A DNA stretch of 64,000 bases from Pseudacidovorax intermedius (GTDB taxonomy: Bacteria; Pseudomonadota; Gammaproteobacteria; Burkholderiales; Burkholderiaceae_C), in NCBI RefSeq assembly GCF_003350475.1, contig NZ_QQAV01000005.1:248001-312000 (forward strand), in the 5' to 3' direction. Position 1 is the stretch's first letter. Every line of letters starts with the position of its first letter. This document shows positions 17,089-26,179 of this stretch, piece after piece. Made by a program: the position numbers and the translations under genes. The notes under the pieces were generated by a model. It searched no databases. It was not told the origin of the DNA and saw only the letters and a list, made by a program, of their open reading frames with translations.

Positions 17089-20000
17089 ATGAATCTCTCC
17101 AAGTTCTTCATCGACCGGCCGATCTTTGCCGGCGTGCTGTCGCTGCTGATGCTGATCGCCGGGTTGATCGCGCTGCGCGGCCTGCCGATCTCCGAGTACC
17201 CCGAAGTCGCACCACCGCAGATCGTGGTGCGCGCGCAGTACCCCGGCGCCAATCCCAAGGTGATCGCCGAGACGGTGGCCACGCCGCTCGAAGAGCAGAT
17301 CAACGGCGTGGAAGGCATGCTCTACATGAGCAGCCAGGCCACCACCGACGGCGTGATGACGCTGACGGTGACCTTCCGCCTCGGCACCGACCCCGACAAG
17401 GCCCAGCAGCTGGTGCAGAACCGCGTGGCGCAGGCCGAGCCACGGCTGCCCGAAGAGGTTCGCCGCCTGGGCCTCGCCACCGTCAAGAGCTCGCCGGACA
17501 TCACGATGGTGGTGCACCTGGTGTCGCCCAACAAGCGCTACGACATCGACTACCTGCGCAACTACGCGGTGCTCAACGTCAAGGACCGCCTGGCCCGCAT
17601 CGAGGGCGTGGGTCAGGTGCAGATCTGGGGCGGCGGCGAATACGCGATGCGCGTCTGGCTCGACCCGCAGAAGATGGCCCAGCGCGGCCTGTCGGCCAAC
17701 GACGTGGTCTCTGCCATCCGCGGGCAGAACATCCAGGCCGCGGCCGGCGTGGTCGGCGCCTCGCCGGGCCTCTCGGGCGTGGACCTGCAGTTGTCGGTCA
17801 ACGCGCGTGGCCGCCTGGCCAATGAAGAGGAGTTCGGCGACATCATCGTCAAGGGCGGCGCCGCCGGTGAGCCTTCGACGCAGGTGGTGCGTCTGCGCGA
17901 CGTGGCCCGCATCCAGCTGGGCGCGGCCGACTATTCGCTGCGTTCGCTGCTGGACAACGATCCGGCCGTGGGCATCGGCGTCTTCCAGGCGCCGGGCTCC
18001 AATGCGCTGCAGATCTCCGAGCAGGTGCGCCGCACCATGGCCGAGATCCAGAAGGCCATGCCCGAGGGCGTGGAATACCGCATCGCCTACGACCCGACGC
18101 AGTTCGTGCGCGCGTCCATCGAATCGGTGATCCACACGCTGCTGGAGGCCGTCGCGCTGGTGGTGCTGGTCGTCATCCTGTTCCTGCAGACCTGGCGCGC
18201 GTCCATCATTCCGCTGCTGGCCGTGCCGGTGTCGGTGGTGGGCACCTTCGCCGTGCTGCACCTGCTGGGCTTCTCGATCAACGCGCTGTCGCTCTTTGGT
18301 CTGGTGCTGGCCATCGGCATCGTGGTGGACGACGCCATCGTGGTGGTGGAGAACGTCGAGCGCAACATCGAAGCCGGCCTGACCCCGCGCGAGGCCACGT
18401 ACAGAGCCATGCGCGAGGTGTCGGGGCCCATCATCGCCATCGCGCTGGTGCTGGTGGCGGTGTTTGTGCCGCTGGCCTTCATCTCGGGCCTGACGGGCCA
18501 GTTCTACCGGCAGTTCGCCGTCACCATCGCCATCTCGACGGTGATCTCGGCCATCAACTCGCTCACGCTGTCGCCGGCCCTCGCGGCCCTGCTGCTCAAG
18601 GGCCACGACGCGCCGCGCGATGCGCTCACGCGTGGCATGGGCCGGCTGCTGGGTGGCTTCTTCCGCGGTTTCAACCGCCTGTTCCATCGCGGCAGCGAGG
18701 GCTATGGCCGAGGCGTGCGCGGCGTGATCTCGCGCAAGACGCTGATGCTCGGCGTCTACCTGGCACTGGTCGCGCTGACCTTCGGCCTCTTCAAGGCGGT
18801 GCCCGGCGGCTTCGTGCCCACGCAGGACAAGCAGTACCTGATCGGCTTCGCCCAACTGCCCGACGGCGCCACGCTGGACCGCACCGACGACGTGATCCGC
18901 CGCATGGGCGACATCATGAAGAAGAACCCCAACGTGGAAGGTACGCTGGCCTTCCCGGGCCTGTCGATCAACGGCTTCACCAACAGCTCCAACGCGGGCA
19001 TCGTGTTCGCCATGCTCAAGCCCTTCGACCAGCGCAAGGCGCCGGAGCAGAGCGGTGCGGCCGTGGCTGGCCAGCTCAACCAGGCCTTCTCGGGCATCCA
19101 GGACGCGTTCATCGTGATGTTCCCGCCGCCGCCCGTGGCGGGCCTTGGCACCACCGGTGGCTTCAAGCTGCAGCTGGAAGATCGCGCCTCCCTGGGCTAC
19201 GAGGCCATGGACAAGGCCGTGCAGGCCTTCATGGCCAAGGCACGGCAGACGCCGGAGCTGGCGGGCATGTTCACCAGCTGGCAAGTCAATGTGCCGCAGC
19301 TCTTCGCCGACGTGGACCGCACCAAGGCGCGGCAGCTGGGCGTGCCGCTGACCGACATCTTCGACACGCTGCAGATCTACCTGGGCAGCCTGTATGCGAA
19401 CGACTTCAACAAGTTCGGCCGCACCTACAGCGTGCGCGTGCAGGCCGATGCGCCCTACCGCGCGCGGGCCGAGGACATCGGCGCGCTCAAGGTGCGTTCG
19501 TCTTCCGGCGAGATGATCCCGCTGTCCGCCCTGATGAAGGTCGACGCGAGCTTCGGCCCCGAGCGCGCCATGCGCTACAACGGCTATCTCACGGCCGACG
19601 TCAACGGCGGCGCCGCGCCCGGCTATTCCTCGGGCCAGGCGCAGGCGGCCATCGCGCGCATCGCGGCCGAGACGCTGCCGGCGGGCATCGACTTCGAATG
19701 GACCGACCTGACCTACCAGGAGATCCTGGCGGGCAACTCGGCGATTCTCGTCTTCCCATTGGCGATCCTGCTGGTCTTCCTGGTGCTGGCCGCGCAGTAC
19801 GAAAGCCTGACGCTGCCGCTGGCCATCATCCTGATCGTGCCCATGGGGCTGCTGGCGGCCATGACCGGCGTGTGGCTCTCAGCGGGGGACAACAACGTCT
19901 TCACGCAGATCGGATTGATCGTGCTGGTGGGCCTGTCGGCCAAGAACGCGATCCTGATCGTGGAGTTCGCGCGCGAGCTGGAGTTTGCTGGACGCACGCC

Positions 20001-20370
20001 CGTGCAGGCCGCCATCGAGGCCAGTCGCCTGCGGCTGCGGCCCATCCTGATGACCTCGCTGGCCTTCATCATGGGCGTGCTGCCGCTGGTGCTGTCCTCC
20101 GGCGCGGGCGCCGAGATGCGCCATGCCATGGGCGTGGCCGTGTTCGCCGGGATGATCGGCGTGACCGCCTTCGGCCTCTTCCTCACGCCCGTCTTCTACG
20201 TGGCGCTGCGCCGCCTGGCCGGCAACCGGCCACTGCGGCAGCACGGCCAGGTGCCGGCCCATGCCGAAGACTTCGTCTCTGCCGAGCATCCCGCCACGCC
20301 GGGCCATCACGGCGGCGGCGGCGGTGGCCTCGTGGCCCTGCCCGCGGCACCGCGCGGCGCTCACGAATGA
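17089..20370 (+). CDS. RND multidrug efflux pump, HAE1 family
   Basis: A 1093-residue AcrB/MexF-type proton antiporter. It has MNLSKFFIDRPIFAGVLSLLM at the N-terminus (a clear AGGAG site precedes the ATG), twelve expected membrane helices, the proton-relay motif GIVVDDAIVVVENVERN in TM4 and GLSAKNAILIVEFARELE in TM10. It is about 40 residues longer than AcrB because of a C-terminal His/Gly-rich tail (GHHGGGGGG). The gene lies between adaptor and channel genes. Substrates cannot be told from sequence. Confidence 0.95.
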   Translation: MNLSKFFIDRPIFAGVLSLLMLIAGLIALRGLPISEYPEVAPPQIVVRAQYPGANPKVIAETVATPLEEQINGVEGMLYMSSQATTDGVMTLTVTFRLGTDPDKAQQLVQNRVAQAEPRLPEEVRRLGLATVKSSPDITMVVHLVSPNKRYDIDYLRNYAVLNVKDRLARIEGVGQVQIWGGGEYAMRVWLDPQKMAQRGLSANDVVSAIRGQNIQAAAGVVGASPGLSGVDLQLSVNARGRLANEEEFGDIIVKGGAAGEPSTQVVRLRDVARIQLGAADYSLRSLLDNDPAVGIGVFQAPGSNALQISEQVRRTMAEIQKAMPEGVEYRIAYDPTQFVRASIESVIHTLLEAVALVVLVVILFLQTWRASIIPLLAVPVSVVGTFAVLHLLGFSINALSLFGLVLAIGIVVDDAIVVVENVERNIEAGLTPREATYRAMREVSGPIIAIALVLVAVFVPLAFISGLTGQFYRQFAVTIAISTVISAINSLTLSPALAALLLKGHDAPRDALTRGMGRLLGGFFRGFNRLFHRGSEGYGRGVRGVISRKTLMLGVYLALVALTFGLFKAVPGGFVPTQDKQYLIGFAQLPDGATLDRTDDVIRRMGDIMKKNPNVEGTLAFPGLSINGFTNSSNAGIVFAMLKPFDQRKAPEQSGAAVAGQLNQAFSGIQDAFIVMFPPPPVAGLGTTGGFKLQLEDRASLGYEAMDKAVQAFMAKARQTPELAGMFTSWQVNVPQLFADVDRTKARQLGVPLTDIFDTLQIYLGSLYANDFNKFGRTYSVRVQADAPYRARAEDIGALKVRSSSGEMIPLSALMKVDASFGPERAMRYNGYLTADVNGGAAPGYSSGQAQAAIARIAAETLPAGIDFEWTDLTYQEILAGNSAILVFPLAILLVFLVLAAQYESLTLPLAIILIVPMGLLAAMTGVWLSAGDNNVFTQIGLIVLVGLSAKNAILIVEFARELEFAGRTPVQAAIEASRLRLRPILMTSLAFIMGVLPLVLSSGAGAEMRHAMGVAVFAGMIGVTAFGLFLTPVFYVALRRLAGNRPLRQHGQVPAHAEDFVSAEHPATPGHHGGGGGGLVALPAAPRGAHE

Positions 20371-20405
20371 CGCCCATGCATTCCTTGTTCACGAGGACAA
20401 CGACC

Positions 20406-22016
20406 ATGACCCACACGCATGCACGCTCGTCGAGCGCACCGTCGACGATGGATACGACCATGAACCGCGCCACGCAGGCCCGCCCCATCTTCGATCGCCT
20501 CCAGCCGTTCGCGCTGAGCCTGTCGAAGCGCCGCACGCTCGTCCCGCTGCTGGCCGCCCTGGTGCTCGCCGGCTGCGCGACGGCACCCGCGGAGCTGCCT
20601 GCCATCCCCACGCCCGTCCGTTTCAAGGAGGCGCTGTCCGTCACGCAGACCACGACCGAAGGCCGCTGGACCGAGGCGGCTGCCGCCGAGGCCCAGCCCC
20701 GCGGCGAATGGTGGAAGGCCTTCCAGGACCCGGTGCTCGATGCGCTCGTGGCGCAGGCCGCCGAATCCAACACCAGCCTGCAGCAGGCCGCGGCCCGCGT
20801 GCGGCAGGCGAGGGCGCTGCTGCGCAATGCCGAAGCCGACCGCTCGCCGCAGATCGGCCTGGGAGGCGGCGCCACGCGTCAGCGCGGGCTGGATCGCAAC
20901 CAGTCCACCCAGCCTTCCACGCTGCTCAACGCCGGTCTCAGTGCCTCGTGGGAGTTGGACCTGTTCGGCCGCCTGTCGCGCCTGCAGGACGCCGCTGCAC
21001 TCGACGCCCAGGCGCGCGAGGCCATTCTGCAGAGCACGCGCCTGATGGTGCAGGCCGAGGTCGCGCAGACCTACCTGGCCCTGCGCGCCGCCGACGAGGA
21101 GCGCGCCCTGGTGCGCGACGGCGTGGCCGCCTACCGCGACACGCTGCGACTGACCCAGCGCCGCGAGCAGGCCGGCGACGTGGCCGCGCTGGATGTGGCG
21201 CGCATGCAGGCCGAGGTGTCGGCCAACGAGTCCGAGGCGCTGGCGCTGGACCGTCGACGTGCGGAACTCGAGCATGCGCTGGCCGTGCTGGTCGGCCGTG
21301 CGCCGGCGGACTTCGGCATCGGCGTCGATCGCTGGCAGACCGCACTGCCGGTGATGCCGGCCGGCGTGCCTTCCACCGTGCTGCTGCGCAGGCCGGACGT
21401 GGCAGCCGCTCAGGCCGCCGTGCTGGCCGCGCAGGCGCGCGTGGGTGCGGCGCAGGCGGCCTACTTCCCGGACATTGCGCTGACGGCCGGCGGTGGCTTC
21501 GCCTCGCCCGAGCTGGGCGACCTGTTCAAGTGGTCGGCGCGCTCCTGGGGCGTGGGTGCGCTGCTGTCGCTTCCGCTGCTCGATGGCGGACGTCGGGCCG
21601 CGGGTGTGGAGCAGGCGAGCGGCGTGCTCGACGAGGCGGTCGCGGCCTATCGCGCGCAATCGCTCGATGCCTTCCGCGAGGTGGAGGACCAGCTCTCGGG
21701 TCTGCGTCTGCTGCAGCAGCAGGCCGCTGCGCAGGCCACGGCCGTGGAGGCCGCGGCACGGGCCCTTCAGTTGTCAGATACCCGCTACCGCAATGGCTAC
21801 ATCAGCCAGCTCGATCTGCTCGATGCGCGCCGCAGCGAGCTGCGCAATCGCCGGCAGGCGCTGCAGGTGCGCTCTGCGCAGTACCAGGCCACGGTGGCGC
21901 TGGTGCGGGCGCTGGGCGGCGGATGGGGCGCCTTGCAGGCGGACGTGCAGTCCTCGAAGGTGGCAGGCCCGACAGACATCGCGGTTGCGGCGCCGGTGAA
22001 GAAGGACGGTTCTTAG
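20406..22016 (+). CDS. RND outer-membrane channel lipoprotein (NodT/OprM family)
   Basis: A TolC-like outer-membrane factor completing the efflux system. A lipobox LVLAGC (Cys about residue 57 from this start) follows the hydrophobic core LVPLLAALV. Two repeated OEP domains then show GEWWKAFQDPVLDALVAQA, ASWELDLFGRLSRLQ, LLRRPDVAAAQAAVLAAQARVGAAQAAYFPDIAL and YRNGYISQLDLLDARRSE. The start is uncertain: 20406 has a good GAGGA site but gives a very long signal n-region, 20460 has no such site, and 20367 overlaps the pump stop (ATGA). The leader contains a repeat-like sequence (20506-20531). Confidence 0.9.
   Translation: MTHTHARSSSAPSTMDTTMNRATQARPIFDRLQPFALSLSKRRTLVPLLAALVLAGCATAPAELPAIPTPVRFKEALSVTQTTTEGRWTEAAAAEAQPRGEWWKAFQDPVLDALVAQAAESNTSLQQAAARVRQARALLRNAEADRSPQIGLGGGATRQRGLDRNQSTQPSTLLNAGLSASWELDLFGRLSRLQDAAALDAQAREAILQSTRLMVQAEVAQTYLALRAADEERALVRDGVAAYRDTLRLTQRREQAGDVAALDVARMQAEVSANESEALALDRRRAELEHALAVLVGRAPADFGIGVDRWQTALPVMPAGVPSTVLLRRPDVAAAQAAVLAAQARVGAAQAAYFPDIALTAGGGFASPELGDLFKWSARSWGVGALLSLPLLDGGRRAAGVEQASGVLDEAVAAYRAQSLDAFREVEDQLSGLRLLQQQAAAQATAVEAAARALQLSDTRYRNGYISQLDLLDARRSELRNRRQALQVRSAQYQATVALVRALGGGWGALQADVQSSKVAGPTDIAVAAPVKKDGS
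20506..20531 (+). repeat. Dispersed-repeat-like sequence inside lipoprotein leader
   Basis: The stretch encoding PFALSLSKR resembles the TTCG-CCCTGAGC-TTGTCGAA class of short dispersed repeats that I recall being common in Comamonadaceae genomes, usually between genes. Here it is in frame between the start codon and the hydrophobic core of the signal peptide, which explains the unusually long n-region. The assignment rests on memory of the motif. Confidence 0.4.
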
Positions 22017-22072
22017 GTCCCGAGTCGCGCCCGCGCCAGGTCACTGCGCCGCTGTCGGCGGAGCGTCGTCGC

Positions 22073-22339
22073 TCAACGTCCGGTCTCGGGCGCGGTCTCG
22101 GCTTCCAGCTGCGTCAGCCAGCGCAGCGCCTCGGTCCGCGAGCTGCCGCACATCTCGGCCGAGGGTGCCAGGCCGCCGCAGCAGGCCGGTCGCTCGGGCT
22201 GGCCGAAGATGCGGCAGCGGTTGTCGTCGGCGAGCTGGATGCAGCGCACGCCCGCGGGCTTGCCGTGCGGCATGCCGGGAATGGGGCTGGAGATGGAGGG
22301 CGCGGTGCAGCAGGCACCGCAGTCGGGGCGGCAATCCAT
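22073..22339 (-). CDS. CxxCC zinc/iron-chelating family protein (YkgJ-like)
   Basis: An 88-residue protein with the UPF0153 pattern [45 protein letters not shown], and a final Cys in EMCGSS. The cysteine set is thought to bind Zn or Fe; its function is unknown. The start at 22339 is the family N-terminus. An upstream in-frame ATG at 22408 overlaps the hipA stop (TGATG), so translational coupling with a longer product is possible. It lies downstream of hipBA on the same strand. Confidence 0.75.
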   Translation of the reverse strand: MDCRPDCGACCTAPSISSPIPGMPHGKPAGVRCIQLADDNRCRIFGQPERPACCGGLAPSAEMCGSSRTEALRWLTQLEAETAPETGR

Positions 22340-22407
22340 GGCGGGCACTGTAGTGGACGCCGTGAACCACGGGCCGGCGCAGGGTTGGCCGTTCGGCACC
22401 GGTCGCA

Positions 22408-23763
22408 TCAGAGCCCGGCGTAGAGCTTGCGCGCAGCGTCCTCCAGGCCACCCAGGATGCGGTCGGCCAGCTCGGCCGGAAAGCCCGCGGGCAGCTCGCC
22501 GCGGACCGCCGCCGCCACGCCCGGCGTGAGCATCGCGGCCGCCTCGATCAGCGCTTCCACACCGCGGCCATCCGCCGCCTGCACGCCATGGCGCTGCCCG
22601 AGCGCGACCCAGTGCCGCGGCAGGATTTCCCGCAGCTTCCAGTGCGCGTTGCGGCCACGCACCGCCATGGCCATGCGCGCCTTGTGCGCCGAGATGGCGC
22701 CCGGCCCTTCCCCGAGCACCGGCCAGGCCGACAGCACGTCGTACAGCGGCGTGAGCTGGTAGCGACCGCCGGGCCGCAGGAACAGGCTGAAGTTCTTGGC
22801 ATGGCCATCGGTGGCGCCGAGCATCCAGAACAGCAGCTGGGCAAGGAAGAAGGTGCGGCGGTCGTCCTCGCGCGTCAGCGATCCATCGAGCACGCCCATG
22901 ATGCGGTCGATGCCGGGCCCGCCGTCGGCCTCGTACTTGGCGTCGGGCGGTGTGCCCGTCGCCTGGCAGAAGTCCTCCTGCGGCAGACGCAGCAGTTGCT
23001 GCCCGCCGTCGGGCGCCGTCCACCAGCGCCGGTCGAAGCGCGCCACGGCCAGCACCCGCATGTCCTCGAACTGCAGCGGCCGGCAGTCGGCCACCGGCAG
23101 GCCGAAGGCGCGCAGGATGCGCGCGCACAGCCATTCGTTTTCCACCGAGTGGCGCATGTCGATCTTCATGCCGCCCACCAGGCCGAGCGGCAGCTTGAGG
23201 ATGTGCGTGGTGGGCGTGCTGCCCTGCGGCAGGCACCAACGGCCGTCCTGCAGCAGCAGGGCGGTCTTCTCTTGCGCGCCCGCGATGGAGATGCGCAGGT
23301 CCTCGGCGTCGGCTGCGAGTCCCAGCGGCGCGGCAGCGGTGGCGCTGCGCAGGAGGGCCGCGACGCGCGCCTCGCTGAGCGCTTCGGCCTGGACGAGGCG
23401 GGCGGCGCCCGAGGCTTCCCCCTCGGGCAGTAGTTCCAGCGCCCCGACACAGTCCCGACCGATGCGGGCCAGCAGGTCGAAGGCGTCGGTGCTGCCCGTG
23501 CCGTGCCGCCGCGCGATGCGCTCGCGGATATCCCGGCTGTCGGGCAGCAGGTTCTCGAAATAGGCACGCACCTTCGGGCCTCGGTGTGGGGCGTTGCCGG
23601 GCGTGAACGGCAGCGACAGCGACACCGGACGGCCTTCGGGCGATTGGGTCCATGCAGCGTCGTACTGCAGCGTGTCGGGCGCGTTGGGCGCCAGGCTCCA
23701 GGTGCCGACGAAGGCGCCGTTCATCCATAGGCCCAGGGCCCGGCGGTGGGAGCGGCGGCCCAT
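22408..23763 (-). CDS. hipA: HipA-type serine/threonine kinase toxin
   Basis: A 451-residue HipA family protein. The E. coli enzyme phosphorylates glutamyl-tRNA synthetase and causes persistence. Visible parts are the N-terminal subdomain (about 10-110, [11 protein letters not shown] and [12 protein letters not shown]), the Ser-containing loop [13 protein letters not shown] (about 158), the catalytic loop [13 protein letters not shown] (about 315), and the metal-binding YDVLSAWP (about 338). All key residues look intact. It follows hipB by three bases and is presumably repressed and neutralised by it. Confidence 0.92.
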   Translation of the reverse strand: MGRRSHRRALGLWMNGAFVGTWSLAPNAPDTLQYDAAWTQSPEGRPVSLSLPFTPGNAPHRGPKVRAYFENLLPDSRDIRERIARRHGTGSTDAFDLLARIGRDCVGALELLPEGEASGAARLVQAEALSEARVAALLRSATAAAPLGLAADAEDLRISIAGAQEKTALLLQDGRWCLPQGSTPTTHILKLPLGLVGGMKIDMRHSVENEWLCARILRAFGLPVADCRPLQFEDMRVLAVARFDRRWWTAPDGGQQLLRLPQEDFCQATGTPPDAKYEADGGPGIDRIMGVLDGSLTREDDRRTFFLAQLLFWMLGATDGHAKNFSLFLRPGGRYQLTPLYDVLSAWPVLGEGPGAISAHKARMAMAVRGRNAHWKLREILPRHWVALGQRHGVQAADGRGVEALIEAAAMLTPGVAAAVRGELPAGFPAELADRILGGLEDAARKLYAGL

Positions 23764-23766
23764 GGA

Positions 23767-24033
23767 CTACCAGGCGGGCGAATCGCGCTCGGCCGCGCGA
23801 GGGGTGGTGTCGGCCTCGGTCGGCATGAGCACCATGTCCGCACCCAGGATGTGCAGCACCGACAGTAGCCGCGCCGCGCCCATGCTCTCGGCGTTGCGCT
23901 CCAGGGCCGAGTAGGTCTGCTGGGTCACACCCAGTCGCTGCGCGATCTGGGCCTGTGTCAGCCCGCTCTGCTTGCGAAGCGCTCGCAGCAGTCCGGGCAG
24001 CTGGTCGGCGGTTCGGACGGTGAAGGCAGACAT
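23767..24033 (-). CDS. hipB: HipB-type Xre antitoxin/repressor
   Basis: An 88-residue helix-turn-helix protein (about 10-65, [38 protein letters not shown]) followed by a short flexible tail. It is the antitoxin and autorepressor of the hipBA operon. TGCGT/ACGCA repeats immediately upstream are its likely operator. Confidence 0.9.
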   Translation of the reverse strand: MSAFTVRTADQLPGLLRALRKQSGLTQAQIAQRLGVTQQTYSALERNAESMGAARLLSVLHILGADMVLMPTEADTTPRAAERDSPAW

Positions 24034-24044
24034 ACAGGGTTGGT

Positions 24045-24089
24045 TGCGTAACTCAGATTAACGCATTTCAATGCGTAAAAAAATTTTAC
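24045..24089. promoter_or_regulatory. hipBA operator/promoter with TGCGT repeats
   Basis: TGCGTA (24045-24050), TTAACGCA (24058-24065) and TGCGTAA (24072-24078) form alternating inverted half-sites. ACGCATT and AATGCGT (24061-24067, 24070-24076) make a tight inverted repeat. An A+T-rich GTAAAA/TTTTAC pair follows at 24075-24089. All lie 12-56 bases before the hipB start, as expected for HipB autorepression. Confidence 0.5.
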
Positions 24090-24142
24090 TGCTCTTGAGC
24101 TGTTCCAGGGCGAGTTTCTTCCGAGCCGTCGGTCACATCGAC

Positions 24143-25069
24143 TCAGCCTTGGAGCTTTGCGGCCGTGCGGTCGTGCAGGCGTTCGAACATGTCCACGATG
24201 TGCTGCAGACCCTCCTCGCCGACCAGCCAGGGCGTACCGGTGCCGGCCTTGCGCCGAAGCACCGTGAGCACGGCGCTCTTCTGGGGCATGGCGAGGGGCC
24301 GCAGCCGCACCCGTGGCGTGGCCAGCAGCACGCAGCTCGCGGGCACCAGTGCCACGCCCAGTCCGGCACCCACCAGGTCGAGCACGCCGTGCACCGTGCT
24401 GGCCTCGTAACGGATGCGCGGCGAAAAGCCCGCCTGCGCGCACAGGTGGATCGCCTGGTCGAAGTAGGCCGGACCCCGATGACGCGTGAAGGCCACGAAG
24501 TCCGCTTCGGCGTACGCGCGCAGGTCTGCCATGCCGCCCCGCGGGAGCCGGTGCGTGGCGGCCACGGCGACGCAGAAGGGATCGAGGATGCGGACCACGG
24601 TCGCGATACGAGGATGGCGCGTGTCGGCGCGCGCGATGCCCAGGTCGATCTGGCCGCTGGCCAGCGCATCGATCTGCTCGCTGCTGATCATCTCGCGCAG
24701 CTCGAACTGCAGGCCGGCGTCGTCTGCACGCAGCGCGGCCAGCAACTGCGGCAGCACGGTGCTGCCTGCGGAGGGCACGAAGCCCAGCGAGAGCCGGCGT
24801 GTCGGTGTGGCGCCGGCAATCCATGCCCGCAGTCCGCCGACCCGCTCCACCAGCGCGCGCGCTTCGGGCAGCAGCGCTTCGCCGGCCTCGGTCAGGTGCA
24901 CGCCCTTGGGATGGCGCACGAAGAGGGAAGTGCCCAGCGCCTCTTCCAGCTGGCGGATCTGCACCGACAGCGGCGGCTGCGCGATGAACAGCTTCTGCGC
25001 CGCGCGGCTGAGGTTGCCGGCCTCGGCCACGGCGATGAAGTAGCGCAGATGGCGCATCTCGATGTTCAT
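24143..25069 (-). CDS. LysR-family regulator, CatR/BenM-like
   Basis: A 308-residue activator. Its N-terminus MNIEMRHLRYFIAVAEAGNLSRAAQKLFIAQPPLSVQIRQLEEALG is characteristic of the CatR/CbnR/BenM branch, which responds to muconate-like intermediates of aromatic degradation. The effector domain spans about 90-300. It starts 8 bases from an ATAC-N7-GTAT box and is divergent from a Bug receptor/alcohol dehydrogenase operon, which it probably activates. Confidence 0.9.
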   Translation of the reverse strand: MNIEMRHLRYFIAVAEAGNLSRAAQKLFIAQPPLSVQIRQLEEALGTSLFVRHPKGVHLTEAGEALLPEARALVERVGGLRAWIAGATPTRRLSLGFVPSAGSTVLPQLLAALRADDAGLQFELREMISSEQIDALASGQIDLGIARADTRHPRIATVVRILDPFCVAVAATHRLPRGGMADLRAYAEADFVAFTRHRGPAYFDQAIHLCAQAGFSPRIRYEASTVHGVLDLVGAGLGVALVPASCVLLATPRVRLRPLAMPQKSAVLTVLRRKAGTGTPWLVGEEGLQHIVDMFERLHDRTAAKLQG

Positions 25070-25076
25070 GGTGCCT

Positions 25077-25095
25077 CCATACCTCTCAGGTATGG
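25077..25095. promoter_or_regulatory. LysR-type recognition site (ATAC-N7-GTAT)
   Basis: CCATACCTCTCAGGTATGG is a perfect inverted repeat (8-base arms, 3-base centre) containing the canonical ATAC-N7-GTAT box bound by CatR/BenM/CbnR regulators. It lies between the divergent LysR and Bug receptor genes, close to the LysR start, so it suits autorepression together with activation of the divergent operon. Confidence 0.75.
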
Positions 25096-25191
25096 GCAGC
25101 ATAGCGAATCGGTGCTGGACGTATTGCCGGGCGGCACCAAGAATCCGGCCGACGCTGCTCGTTGCGAAGCGGCCCGAACGGAGACACCCCG

Positions 25192-26157
25192 ATGACCATG
25201 AAGCGAATCCTCGCCCTCGCGCTCTTTCCCTTGTTGACGCTGCATGCCGCAGCCCAGTCCTGGCCCACCAAGCCCGTGAAGGTCGTGGTGCCCGCGCCGG
25301 CCGGAAGCTCGCTGGACTTCATCGTGCGCACCCTCGGCAACCGCCTGAGCACCCGCTGGGGCCAGCCAGTGATCGTGGACAACAAGCCGGGTGCAGGCGG
25401 CATGCTGGGCATGTCTGCGGTGGCCAAGGCCGCACCCGATGGCTACACGCTGGGCATCGGCTTCAACGGGCCCATCGCCTTCGCGCCCTTCATGTACAAG
25501 CAGATGGCCTATGACCCGGTCAAGGACCTGGCGCCCATCGTGATGACCTCGTCGCAGCCCAATGTGCTGGCGGTGCCGGCCAACCATCCGGCCAAGACGG
25601 TGCAGGAGTTCGTGAGCTGGGCGCGTGCCCAGCCCAATGGTGTGGCGTACGGTTCCGTCGGCGCAGGCAGCTCCTCGCACCTGACCATGGAGCTGTTGCG
25701 CACCACGGCCGGTTTCGAGGCGACGCATGTGCCTTTCAACGGCTCGCCGCCGGCGGGCATCTCCCTGGCCTCGGGCGAGACGCAGGCCTTGTTCACCGTG
25801 GCGCCTGCCCTGCTGCCGCTCGTGGCCAGCGGCCGCATCCGGCTGCTGGCCGTCACCAGTGCCAAGCGCATGGAAGGCATGGAGCAGCTGCCCACCATCG
25901 CCGAATCCGGCTACCCCGGTTTCGAGGCGCTGGCGTGGAACGGCCTGTTCAGTGCCGCCGGTACCCCTGCGGCCGTCATCGCCAAGGTCAACGCCGACGT
26001 CAACACCGCCCTCAAGGAGCCCGAAGTGCAGGCCGCCTTTGCCAAGCAGGGCCTGGTGCCGGGTGGCGGCACGCCGCAGGCCCTCGCCAGCTTCATGGCC
26101 CAGGAGCGCAGCAAGTGGGGCGCCATCATCCAGAAGACCGGCATCCGCCTCGACTGA
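25192..26157 (+). CDS. Bug/TctC-family periplasmic solute receptor
   Basis: A 321-residue receptor with a signal peptide (about 1-20, LALALFPLLTLHAAAQS) and the family pattern WPTKPVKVVVPAPAGSSLDFIVR, VDNKPGAGGMLG and APDGYTLGIG. Bug proteins usually bind carboxylates or small amides and pass them to TTT transporters. No tctAB is adjacent. The first gene of an operon with an alcohol dehydrogenase, it is preceded by a GGAGAC site. Confidence 0.9.
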   Translation: MTMKRILALALFPLLTLHAAAQSWPTKPVKVVVPAPAGSSLDFIVRTLGNRLSTRWGQPVIVDNKPGAGGMLGMSAVAKAAPDGYTLGIGFNGPIAFAPFMYKQMAYDPVKDLAPIVMTSSQPNVLAVPANHPAKTVQEFVSWARAQPNGVAYGSVGAGSSSHLTMELLRTTAGFEATHVPFNGSPPAGISLASGETQALFTVAPALLPLVASGRIRLLAVTSAKRMEGMEQLPTIAESGYPGFEALAWNGLFSAAGTPAAVIAKVNADVNTALKEPEVQAAFAKQGLVPGGGTPQALASFMAQERSKWGAIIQKTGIRLD

Positions 26158-26179
26158 TGCCAACGAAAGCTCAACAACC

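Noticed and set aside
16849..19284. 811-codon antisense frame opposite the RND pump
   Set aside because: Composition (His, Arg, Gln runs) is typical of antisense shadows; the plus-strand pump is unmistakable.
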